From Planctomycetota bacterium (GTDB taxonomy: Bacteria; Planctomycetota; MHYJ01; JACPRB01): a stretch of 6,938 nt of DNA. Location of the stretch: assembly GCA_016200125.1 (NCBI GenBank), contig JACQFK010000029.1:1-6938 (forward strand), given 5' to 3'. This document shows positions 1 through 5,655 of the stretch, piece after piece (position 1 is the first letter of the stretch; the number at the start of each line of letters is the position of its first letter). The position numbers and the translations under genes were made by a program. The notes below the pieces were generated by a model that saw only the letters and a program-made list of their open reading frames with translations, had not been told where the DNA came from and did no database searches.

Positions 1-1418
1 CCGTCGAGCGTCCAGAGGGCGTGGAAGCGGGCCAGCGCGCTCTTCGACTCCTTTGCCGTCTTCCGGAGCGGATCGACGGCCGACTTGTCCTGCCGCTCGA
101 TGAGCAGGCGCTGGGCGGTCGAGCGCCACCAGCCGTTCGGATTCTCGAAATGGGCCACGAGCTCCGCAGCCGTCTGTTTCGACATCTTCGGCGCGGCGCC
201 CGGCTTGAAGCCATCCGGGGACACCCGGTAGATCCGTCCCTTGTCCCAGCCGGCGCGGAGATCGACGCGCTTCTGCATCTCGAGCGGGATCCACTGCGGA
301 TGCTCGATGACGGCCCGGTACATGTCGACGACGTAGAGCGCGCCGTCGGGCCCGCTGCAGAGGTTGACGGGGCGGCACCAGTTGTCGGTCGAGGAGAGGA
401 ACTCCTCCTTCTCATAGGCCCGCTTCGCCACGAAGCTCGCGCCCTTGGGCACGAGAATGTCGCGATGGACCAGGTTATGGACCGGCTCGCAGCAGAAGGC
501 GTTCCCCTGGAACTCGGGACCGAAGGCAGCGCCGCGATAGATGGTCACCGAGCAGGCCGACGTGAAGCGGCCCGCGGCGAACTGGTCGTTCGGCCGCTCC
601 TGCAGCTTGCTGGTCGGAAAGACGACCGACGAGCCCCCGTGATCGGAAATGGACTCCTCCACCGCCGCCACCGCGAGGTTCGGGTTGCGGGCGAGGTACT
701 TGAGCGGCAGCACCGGATGGCGGATGTGGTTCGAGTTGTCGTTGATGAAGCGGTTGCCCCAGTCGTCGAAGGTGTTGGAATACTGCCCGCGCCCGGCCGT
801 CCCTTCGAAGCCCGAGTAGTCGGGACGGAAGCGGTAGTCCCGGCCGCTGATGGAGAGCCGCGGCGCGTCGCCGCTGCCGCGGCGGATGTTGCCGCCGCTG
901 TCGCCGTTGGTCCCGTAGATCCAGTTGTCGTAGCCGAACTGCAGCCCGTTCACGCGGTGCTGCTGGTTCCCCTCGACGAAGCCGCTGAAGACGACCTCGC
1001 GGACGTCCGCCTTGCCGTCTCCGTCGGTGTCCTTGAAGAACCAGATGTCGGGCGCCGCGGTCACGAGCACCCCGCCGCGCCAGGGCATGACGCCGGTCGG
1101 ATAGGGGATCTTCTCGACGAAGAGGCTGACGCGGTCGATCTTGCCGTCGCCGTCCCTGTCTTCCAGCAGCTTGATGCGGCCCGAGGGCGGGCCGAGGGGG
1201 TAGTCCGCCATCTCGGCGACGTAGATGCGGCCGTCCTCGTCGAAGGCCATCGCCACGGGATCCATCAGGTCGGGCTCCGCGGCGACGAGGTCGATGCGGA
1301 AGCCCGGCGCGACCGTGAAGGTCTTGAGCGCCTCCTTGGGGGTCAGCGGCCCCCCGCTCTGCCCGGCCGCGACGGCGAGCAGCAGCGGCAAAACGGCGAT
1401 CAGGCGGATTTTGCTCAT
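1..1418 (-). CDS. PVC-type membrane-bound dehydrogenase-like beta-propeller protein (C-terminus beyond window)
   Basis: The first 472 residues of an exported protein are encoded here; the reading frame stays open to base 1, so the C-terminus is missing. The ATG at 1418-1416 follows a purine-rich GGGGAGGGGA (1437-1428) by 9 nt. Residues 1-19 are a signal peptide (positive MSKIR, hydrophobic core, AVAAG). Residues about 34-410 match the PVC-type N-terminal domain (TIGR02604-like, related to glucose/sorbosone dehydrogenase propellers): PGFRIDLVAAEP at 38-49, GRIYVAEMADYP at 63-74, acidic calcium-type loops DRDGDGKID (87-95) and DTDGDGKAD (130-138), and EGNQQHRVNGL at 149-159. From about residue 413 the sequence turns helical, like the start of the HEAT-like repeats usual in these proteins. 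Relatives are often about 900 residues or more and many end in a haem-binding cytochrome c domain, which would lie outside the window. Sugar or alcohol oxidation is a family-level guess; the substrate is unknown. It is divergent from the PA14 gene. Confidence 0.88.
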   Translation of the reverse strand, partial: MSKIRLIAVLPLLLAVAAGQSGGPLTPKEALKTFTVAPGFRIDLVAAEPDLMDPVAMAFDEDGRIYVAEMADYPLGPPSGRIKLLEDRDGDGKIDRVSLFVEKIPYPTGVMPWRGGVLVTAAPDIWFFKDTDGDGKADVREVVFSGFVEGNQQHRVNGLQFGYDNWIYGTNGDSGGNIRRGSGDAPRLSISGRDYRFRPDYSGFEGTAGRGQYSNTFDDWGNRFINDNSNHIRHPVLPLKYLARNPNLAVAAVEESISDHGGSSVVFPTSKLQERPNDQFAAGRFTSACSVTIYRGAAFGPEFQGNAFCCEPVHNLVHRDILVPKGASFVAKRAYEKEEFLSSTDNWCRPVNLCSGPDGALYVVDMYRAVIEHPQWIPLEMQKRVDLRAGWDKGRIYRVSPDGFKPGAAPKMSKQTAAELVAHFENPNGWWRSTAQRLLIERQDKSAVDPLRKTAKESKSALARFHALWTLD

Positions 1419-1450
1419 GGCAGAAGGTCCCCTCCCCGCTCCGGACTTTA

Positions 1451-1482
1451 GTAATACGGCGGACCGCCCGGAAAAGGGTCAA
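1451..1482 (-). promoter_or_regulatory. Possible promoter of the dehydrogenase-like gene
   Basis: On the minus strand a TTGACC (-35-like, 1482-1477) is followed after 20 bp by TATTAC (-10-like, 1456-1451). The -35 match is good (5 of 6 to TTGACA), but the spacer is longer than the usual 16-18 bp, so this is tentative. It would give a short leader before the ATG at 1418. The palindrome at 1485-1499 lies immediately upstream of the -35. A small GC inverted repeat, GGCGG-A-CCGCC (1458-1468), sits inside the spacer. Confidence 0.3.
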
Positions 1483-1484
1483 AC

Positions 1485-1499
1485 AGTGGTCAGACCACT
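1485..1499. promoter_or_regulatory. Perfect 7-1-7 palindrome, candidate GntR/FadR-type operator
   Basis: AGTGGTC-A-GACCACT is a perfect inverted repeat with a single central base. It lies in the 132-bp gap between the divergent dehydrogenase-like gene and the PA14 gene. Its core TGGTCNGACCA has the TGGT-N3-ACCA shape known for FadR/PdhR-subfamily GntR regulators. The site touches the putative -35 of the leftward gene and lies about 50 bp upstream of the PA14 start, so one bound dimer could affect both. No regulator gene is in the window. The symmetry is seen directly; the regulator family is inferred. Confidence 0.5.
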
Positions 1500-1550
1500 A
1501 TGGGCTCTTTTTGTGCGTAACGAGGCCCCTTCCGGGGGAACAGACGGGCG

Positions 1551-2087
1551 ATGAAGGCGGTTCTGCTGATCCTGGCCCTCTCGGCGATGCCCCAGGATCC
1601 CGCGCCCGAGGAGCTCAAGCCCGGCCTCATCGCTGAGTTCTTCAACATCGGCAAGGCGATGGAGGACTTCCCCACCGTGGCGGCGGAGCGCAAGCCGGAT
1701 CTCCGCCGCATCGACCGCAAGATCAACTTCGAGCAGACGACCGAGACGTTCCCGGGCACCACGATGTCGGACCACTTCTACGTCCGCTGGACCGGCAAGA
1801 TCCGCATCCCCAAGGACGGCCACTTCACCTTCTTCACGGAGTCGGATGACGGCTCGCGCCTCTGGATCGACGGCAAGGTCGTGGTCGACAACGGCGGCCT
1901 CCACGCGATGGAGGAAAAGAGCGGCGACGTCAACCTGAAGGCGGGCGATCACGACCTGAAGCTGGAGCTCTTCGAGAACGACGGCGAGGTGGGTTGCAAG
2001 CTCTCCTGGGAGTCGTCTGGCACGAACAAGGAGATCCTCACCGACGCGGTGCTGAGCCACAAGAAGGACAAGGATCTGGACAAATAA
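1551..2087 (+). CDS. Small exported PA14-domain protein
   Basis: This 178-residue protein is almost entirely one PA14 domain. Residues 1-12 form a short hydrophobic export segment (MKAVLLILALSA), followed by a Pro/Glu-rich linker. The PA14 domain spans about residues 24-155: GLIAEFFN (25-32), FYVRWTGKI (76-84), FTFFTESDDGSRLWIDGK (92-109), then VVDNGG and the amphipathic strands KAGDHDLKLELFEND (130-144). The SDDGSRLWIDG core is the family hallmark. The tail is Lys/Asp-rich. PA14 domains are beta-barrels often involved in carbohydrate binding and are usually fused to glycosidases, adhesins or PVC-type dehydrogenases; here the domain stands alone. The ATG at 1551 is preceded by GGGGGAA (1534-1540), a weak ribosome site 10 nt away. 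The gene ends in its own hairpin terminator and is divergent from the dehydrogenase-like gene. A role as a surface or periplasmic sugar-binding accessory protein is inferred. Confidence 0.9.
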   Translation: MKAVLLILALSAMPQDPAPEELKPGLIAEFFNIGKAMEDFPTVAAERKPDLRRIDRKINFEQTTETFPGTTMSDHFYVRWTGKIRIPKDGHFTFFTESDDGSRLWIDGKVVVDNGGLHAMEEKSGDVNLKAGDHDLKLELFENDGEVGCKLSWESSGTNKEILTDAVLSHKKDKDLDK

Positions 2088-2117
2088 ACATCCGCATAGG
2101 TCAACCTCCTGTAACAG

Positions 2118-2147
2118 GCAAGACGCACGGGCGTCTTGCTTCATTTT
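2118..2147 (+). terminator. Rho-independent terminator of the PA14 gene
   Basis: A perfect 9-bp stem GCAAGACGC / GCGTCTTGC (2118-2126 and 2131-2139) closes an ACGG tetraloop and is followed by TTCATTTT. It begins 30 bp after the PA14 stop codon. Confidence 0.8.
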
Positions 2148-2154
2148 AAAACAC

Positions 2155-2191
2155 AAGATCCCGGAGGCGCGTCAGCGCCTCCGGGATCTTT
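2155..2191. terminator. Strong bidirectional hairpin terminator between convergent genes
   Basis: A perfect 16-bp stem (2155-2170 pairing with 2175-2190) closes a GTCA loop. The arms begin AAGATCCCGG and end CCGGGATCTT, so A and T runs flank the GC core on both sides. Read leftward, the stem is followed by GTGTTTT and would end the DUF1080 transcript, whose stop codon is 18 bp away. Read rightward, it is followed by T and GATT and would back up the PA14 terminator. Confidence 0.8.
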
Positions 2192-2208
2192 GATTCGCTA
2201 TTCGTCTT

Positions 2209-2895
2209 CTACAGTTCCTTGACGTAGATGTTCTTGAATTCCAAATGATCCCCGTGATGCTGGAGCTCGATGGGGCCCGTCGCGGGGAGCGGCGGGTTCG
2301 GCGTCTTCGGATCCTTCGGATTCTTGGGGCGGCCCCAATAGTTGTCGAGCGGCGTGTTGTCCACCACGAGTTCGCCGTTGAGCCACACGGAGACCTTGTC
2401 GCCCTTCATGACGATCCGGAAGCTGTTCCACTCGCCGATGGGTTTGTCGGCATTCTTGATCGGATTGGTGGGATTGGGCGGGAGGTTGTTGTAGAGGCCG
2501 CCCGATCCGATGCCGTTGTGCTTCGAGGGATCCCAGATCTGGATCTGGGGCGTGCCCCGGACGTAGATGCCGCTGTCGCCGCCGGGGCCGATCTTCCAGT
2601 CGACCCACATCTCGAAGTCGCGGTAGTCCTTCACGGTCTGGAGGCTCTGGCCCTTGCCGTCATAGTTGATCACGCCGTCCTTCACCGTCCAGTGCGGCAG
2701 GTACTTCTCGTTCGCAGCCTTGACCTGGGCGGCGTACTTCTCCGGGTCCTTGTCGCGCTTGTCGAGTTCGACGAGGCCCTGCCAGCCGCTGAGATCCTTC
2801 CCGTTGAAGAGCGCCGTGAAGCCCTCGGGGGGCGTGTTGTCCTTCGCCTGCCCGGTCATTATCGACGCGACGACGATCGCCAGAACCGTTCTCAT
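2209..2895 (-). CDS. Secreted DUF1080 / 3-keto-disaccharide hydrolase-family protein
   Basis: This complete 228-residue protein is a single DUF1080 domain (3-keto-disaccharide hydrolase family, concanavalin-like beta-sandwich). Residues 1-17 are a signal peptide (MRTVLAIVVASIMTGQA). Family marks in order: GFTALFNGKDLSGWQG (25-40), HWTVKDGVINYDGKG (68-82), DFEMWVDWKIGPGGDSGIY (93-111), QIQIWD (117-122), GLYNN (133-137), GEWNSFRI (154-161), WLNGELVVDN (171-180) and a closing GPIELQHHGDHLEFKNIYV (207-225). Characterised members hydrolyse glycosidic bonds of 3-keto sugars; many others are untested, so activity here is inferred. Length is normal for a one-domain member. The start is fixed by GAGGGAGA (2908-2901), 5 nt upstream. 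It lies 42 bp behind the PEP-hydrolase-like gene on the same strand, probably in one transcript, and ends just before the 16-bp hairpin. Confidence 0.93.
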   Translation of the reverse strand: MRTVLAIVVASIMTGQAKDNTPPEGFTALFNGKDLSGWQGLVELDKRDKDPEKYAAQVKAANEKYLPHWTVKDGVINYDGKGQSLQTVKDYRDFEMWVDWKIGPGGDSGIYVRGTPQIQIWDPSKHNGIGSGGLYNNLPPNPTNPIKNADKPIGEWNSFRIVMKGDKVSVWLNGELVVDNTPLDNYWGRPKNPKDPKTPNPPLPATGPIELQHHGDHLEFKNIYVKEL

Positions 2896-2937
2896 ATCGG
2901 TCTCCCTCAGTTCAGTTGCTTATACGACGACGGGGCG

Positions 2938-3585
2938 TCACTCGGTCTGGATTCCGTCGAGCGCCCCGGGGTCCGCGTCCGCCGGACCGTAGACCAGCAG
3001 CAGCACGTCCTTGCGCCCTTCCCGCGCCGCCGCCGCCCGTTCCTCGATCTCCTTGGCCGAGACCTTAGGACCGAGTCCGGGGTGGAGGACGACGAGGTCC
3101 GCCCCCGCCTCGGCCATCGCGCGGGCGTCCTCGGCCGTGAACGTGAAGGCCGCCGTGATGAGATCGAGCTTGGAGGCGAGCCGCAGCAGTTCCACCTCCC
3201 TTGCGTAGCCCAGCTTCGCCTCCTCGAGGTTCGTCCGGAAGCCGCCGTCGATCAGCCCGACCGACGGCGCGTTCTGGACGCCCGCCGCCCCCGCCGCTTT
3301 CATCTCCTGGAGGAACTTGTCCATCAGCCGCAGCGGGTCCGTCGCGCAGACCCCGGCGATCACCGGGATGCCGTCCGCCTTCGGGACCCGCTCCTTGACC
3401 GACGCGAGCGACAGCGCGTTCGCGTCGCCCAGCGGCAGCAGTCCCGCGATGCCTCGCGCCCCGCGAAGTTCCAGCTTGTCCTCGTTGGAGACGGTGATGA
3501 AATCGGGGCCCGAGCGGCCGCCGGCGAGCGGTTTTCCTCCCGCGCGCTTCCGGCGCCAGGCCTCCAGGACCTTGCCGCGATTCAT
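2938..3585 (-). CDS. Short phosphoenolpyruvate hydrolase-like TIM-barrel protein
   Basis: This 215-residue protein has no signal peptide, so it is probably cytoplasmic. It resembles the PEP-hydrolase-like / TIM-barrel signal-transduction family (PF09370; also found in plant Tm-1-type proteins). Shared motifs are IAGLLPLGDAN (46-56), PVIAGVCATDP (74-84), GVQNAPSVGLIDGGFRTNL (102-120), YAREVELLRLA (127-137) and DARAMAEAGADLVVLHPG (153-170). Family members are usually about 270-280 residues. From memory of the family, this copy lacks most of the N-terminal glycine-rich GTGISAK-type stretch after AGGKPL (16-20), the segment after HPGL, and the last strand and helix after VYGP. The frame stays open through all conserved blocks, so it looks compacted rather than frameshifted. 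The ATG at 3585 has GGAAGGG 5 nt upstream; the frame is open far beyond, but that extension lies antisense to the hydrolase gene. Biochemical function is uncertain. It is the first gene of a likely operon with the DUF1080 gene. Confidence 0.8.
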   Translation of the reverse strand: MNRGKVLEAWRRKRAGGKPLAGGRSGPDFITVSNEDKLELRGARGIAGLLPLGDANALSLASVKERVPKADGIPVIAGVCATDPLRLMDKFLQEMKAAGAAGVQNAPSVGLIDGGFRTNLEEAKLGYAREVELLRLASKLDLITAAFTFTAEDARAMAEAGADLVVLHPGLGPKVSAKEIEERAAAAREGRKDVLLLVYGPADADPGALDGIQTE

Positions 3586-3601
3586 CGCAACCCTTCCAAA
3601 C

Positions 3602-3630
3602 GGGACAGCGTTAGAGAGGCAGACTATACT
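3602..3630 (+). promoter_or_regulatory. Candidate sigma-70-type promoter for the tandem hydrolase operon
   Basis: GGGACA (3602-3607) and TATACT (3625-3630) are separated by exactly 17 bp and match TTGACA and TATAAT at 4 and 5 positions. Transcription would begin near 3637, leaving a leader of about 20 nt that contains the GGAGG ribosome site. The same AT-rich patch read leftward gives TATAGT (3628-3623), a possible -10 for the PEP-hydrolase-like gene, although no good -35 is seen for that direction. Confidence 0.5.
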
Positions 3631-3648
3631 ACAAACCTGCCGCACCAC

Positions 3649-3653
3649 GGAGG
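3649..3653 (+). promoter_or_regulatory. GGAGG ribosome binding site that decides the hydrolase start
   Basis: Two adjacent in-frame ATGs occur at 3655 and 3658. The GGAGG ends 1 nt before the first and 4 nt before the second, so 3658 is the better start. Choosing 3655 adds one Met and changes nothing else. Confidence 0.65.
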
Positions 3654-3657
3654 AATG

Positions 3658-5655
3658 ATGACGATTCGCCTGTTCGCCCTTTCGCTGCTTTTCGCCGGCG
3701 CCGCGTCCGCCGACGGCGAGCGCGACAACCAGCAGGACAACGTCCGCCGCATCCCGCCCCCCGGCGTGCCGGTGCCGGAAGCCGACCGCGCCGAGCTCAC
3801 GGCCGGCGCCGAGACGCTGGGCAAGGAGATCGAGGCGATCCGCAAGGACCTGCAGGGGAAGCCCGCGCTCGCCCTGCTCCCCGACGTCCAGATCTACCAC
3901 AAGGCCGTCGACTGGGCGCTCCGCTACAACGAGATCTTCAACGTGAAGGAGATCGCGACCGCGAAGGACGTGCTGCAGGTCGGCCTTCACCGCGCGAAGC
4001 AGCTGCGTGAGGGCACGCCAAACTGGTGGAACACGCGCGGGGTCGTCCAGCTCGGCTACATCTCCAAAATCGACGGCTCGGTCCAGCCCTACAAGCTCGT
4101 GATCCCCGTCTCCTGGGACGCCGCCCGGCCGAACCGGCACCGCCTGGACACCTGGTTTCATGGCCGCGGAGAGAATCTGAGCGAACTCTCCTTTGTCAGC
4201 AGCAAGGGCGCCGGCGAATTCACGCCCAAGGACACCTTCGTGCTGCACCTCTACGGCCGCTACTGCTGCGCCAACAAGCTCGCCGGCGAGGTCGACCTCT
4301 TCGAGGCCCTCGATGACGTCAAGCGGCGCTACAAGATCGACGAGGACCGCATCTGCGTGCGAGGCTTCTCGATGGGCGGCGCGGCCTGCTGGCAGTTCGC
4401 CGTGCACTTCGCGGGCAAGTGGGCTGCCGCCGCGCCGGGCGCCGGCTTCTCCGAGACCGCCGACTTCCTCAAGGTGTTCCAACGCGAGACGCTCAAGCCC
4501 ACCGACTTCGAGCAGAAGCTCTGGCACATGTACGACTGCACCGACTACGCGGCGAACCTGTTCAACTGCCCGACCGTCGCCTACAGCGGCGAGATCGACT
4601 CGCAGAAGCAGGCCGCGGACATGATGGCCTCCGCCCTGAAGAAAGAGGGCATGGAGCTCGTCCACATCATCGGCCCGAAGACCGGCCACAAGTATGAGCC
4701 CGCCGCGAAGGAGGAGGTCATCAAGCGGATCGACGAGATCATGGCCAAAGGCCGCAACCCTGTCCCCCAGAAGATCCGCTTCACCACCTGGACGCTGATC
4801 TACAACGAGCAGCTCTGGGTCACGGTCGACGCGATGGAGAAGCACTGGGAGCGCGCCCGCGTCGAGGCGGAGCTCGACGGCACGAAGGGCGTCAAGGCCG
4901 CGACCGTCAATGTGGGGGCCGTCACGTTCTCGATGGGCCCCGGCCTCTGCCCCCTGGAGGGCAAGCCCCGCATCACGCTCGACGATCAGAATCTCGAAGG
5001 GCCGGCCGTCGGCAGCGACCGTTCCTGGAAAGCCCATTTCCGCAAAGTCGGCGGCAAGTGGAGCTCCGCGGCTTCAGCAGACGACGGTACGGGTCGCAAG
5101 AGCCACGCCCTCTGCGGTCCGATCGACCACGCCTTCATGGACCGCTTCCTCATGGTGAAGCCGACGGGCAAGCCGCTTAACGAAGCGGTCGGCTCCTGGG
5201 CCGCCAAGGAGATGGAGCACGCCGTCGTCCACTGGCGCCAGCAGTACCGCGGCGACGCGCCCGTCAAGGAGGACTCCGCCGTCAGCGACGACGACATCGC
5301 CTCGAGCAACCTTGTGCTCTGGGGTGATCCGTCGAGCAACAAGATCCTCGCGAAGATCACCGACAGGCTTCCGATCAAGTGGACGGCGAAGGAGGTCACG
5401 GTCGGGGCCCAGACCTACGCGAGCGACACGCACGCGCCGATCCTCATCTTCCCGAATCCCCTGAACCCGAAGCACTACGTCGTGCTCAACAGCGGCTTCA
5501 CCTTCCGCGAGTACGACTACCTCAACAACGCGCGCCAGGTGCCCAAGCTGCCGGACTGGGCGGTCGTCGACGTGTCGACGCCGCCGAGCTCGCGCTGGCC
5601 CGGCAAGGTCGTGGCCGCCGACTTCTTCACCGACAAGTGGGAGCTTGCGAAATGA
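3658..5655 (+). CDS. Secreted prolyl-oligopeptidase/esterase-type alpha/beta hydrolase, first of tandem pair
   Basis: This complete 665-residue exported serine hydrolase starts with a signal peptide (MTIRLFALSLLFAGAASA, likely cut before DG). A helical segment (about 35-115) carries LLPDVQIYHKAVDWALRYN. The alpha/beta-hydrolase core spans about 135-365: HGRGENLSE, then nucleophile Ser238 in GFSMGG, likely acid Asp314 in SGEID and likely base His344 in TGHKYEP, in the usual order. After the core, a segment with IRFTTWTLIYNEQLWVTVD and a C-terminal region (GPIDHAFMDRFL, SSNLVLWGDPSSNKIL) match accessory parts I recall from planctomycete 'prolyl oligopeptidase family' proteins. Peptidase, feruloyl-esterase-like and acetyl-esterase activities are all possible; the substrate cannot be read from sequence. 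Compared with its downstream paralogue it has extra cysteines, including Cys203-Cys204. Its TGA overlaps the next ATG (ATGA at 5652-5655). It is divergent from the PEP-hydrolase-like gene. Confidence 0.9.
   Translation: MTIRLFALSLLFAGAASADGERDNQQDNVRRIPPPGVPVPEADRAELTAGAETLGKEIEAIRKDLQGKPALALLPDVQIYHKAVDWALRYNEIFNVKEIATAKDVLQVGLHRAKQLREGTPNWWNTRGVVQLGYISKIDGSVQPYKLVIPVSWDAARPNRHRLDTWFHGRGENLSELSFVSSKGAGEFTPKDTFVLHLYGRYCCANKLAGEVDLFEALDDVKRRYKIDEDRICVRGFSMGGAACWQFAVHFAGKWAAAAPGAGFSETADFLKVFQRETLKPTDFEQKLWHMYDCTDYAANLFNCPTVAYSGEIDSQKQAADMMASALKKEGMELVHIIGPKTGHKYEPAAKEEVIKRIDEIMAKGRNPVPQKIRFTTWTLIYNEQLWVTVDAMEKHWERARVEAELDGTKGVKAATVNVGAVTFSMGPGLCPLEGKPRITLDDQNLEGPAVGSDRSWKAHFRKVGGKWSSAASADDGTGRKSHALCGPIDHAFMDRFLMVKPTGKPLNEAVGSWAAKEMEHAVVHWRQQYRGDAPVKEDSAVSDDDIASSNLVLWGDPSSNKILAKITDRLPIKWTAKEVTVGAQTYASDTHAPILIFPNPLNPKHYVVLNSGFTFREYDYLNNARQVPKLPDWAVVDVSTPPSSRWPGKVVAADFFTDKWELAK
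3874..3917 (+). repeat. Near-identical DNA patch shared by the tandem hydrolases, copy 1
   Basis: These 44 bases encode LLPDVQIYHKAVDWA and match 5814-5857 with two mismatches, both at third codon positions. It is the most conserved stretch I could see between the two genes at DNA level. Confidence 0.8.

Noticed and set aside
21..1451. Long plus-strand open frame of 476 codons
   Set aside because: It is antisense to the clearly recognisable dehydrogenase-like gene. Its Arg/Ala/Val/Glu/Asp-rich translation has no domain features, as expected for the complement of GC-rich coding DNA.
475..1482. Minus-strand open frame of 335 codons overlapping the dehydrogenase-like gene in another frame
   Set aside because: Its product is Arg-rich low-complexity sequence without motifs, while the alternative frame on the same strand encodes a conserved family.
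1479..2156. Minus-strand open frame opposite the PA14 gene
   Set aside because: It is the complement of a well-supported PA14 domain, has no recognisable motif, and crosses both the palindrome and the terminator.
2896..2937. Possible frameshift that would restore the missing C-terminus of the PEP-hydrolase-like protein
   Set aside because: The +1 frame after 2938 reads a short non-family peptide and then stops, so the missing end is not encoded just downstream.
2245..3657. Apparent N-terminal extension of the first hydrolase
   Set aside because: The frame is open upstream, but it runs antisense to the DUF1080 and PEP-hydrolase-like genes. The GGAGG and signal peptide at 3658 mark the true start.
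3586..5037. Apparent N-terminal extension of the PEP-hydrolase-like protein
   Set aside because: It is antisense to the hydrolase gene, and the family homology begins only after the ATG at 3585, which has its own GGAAGGG.
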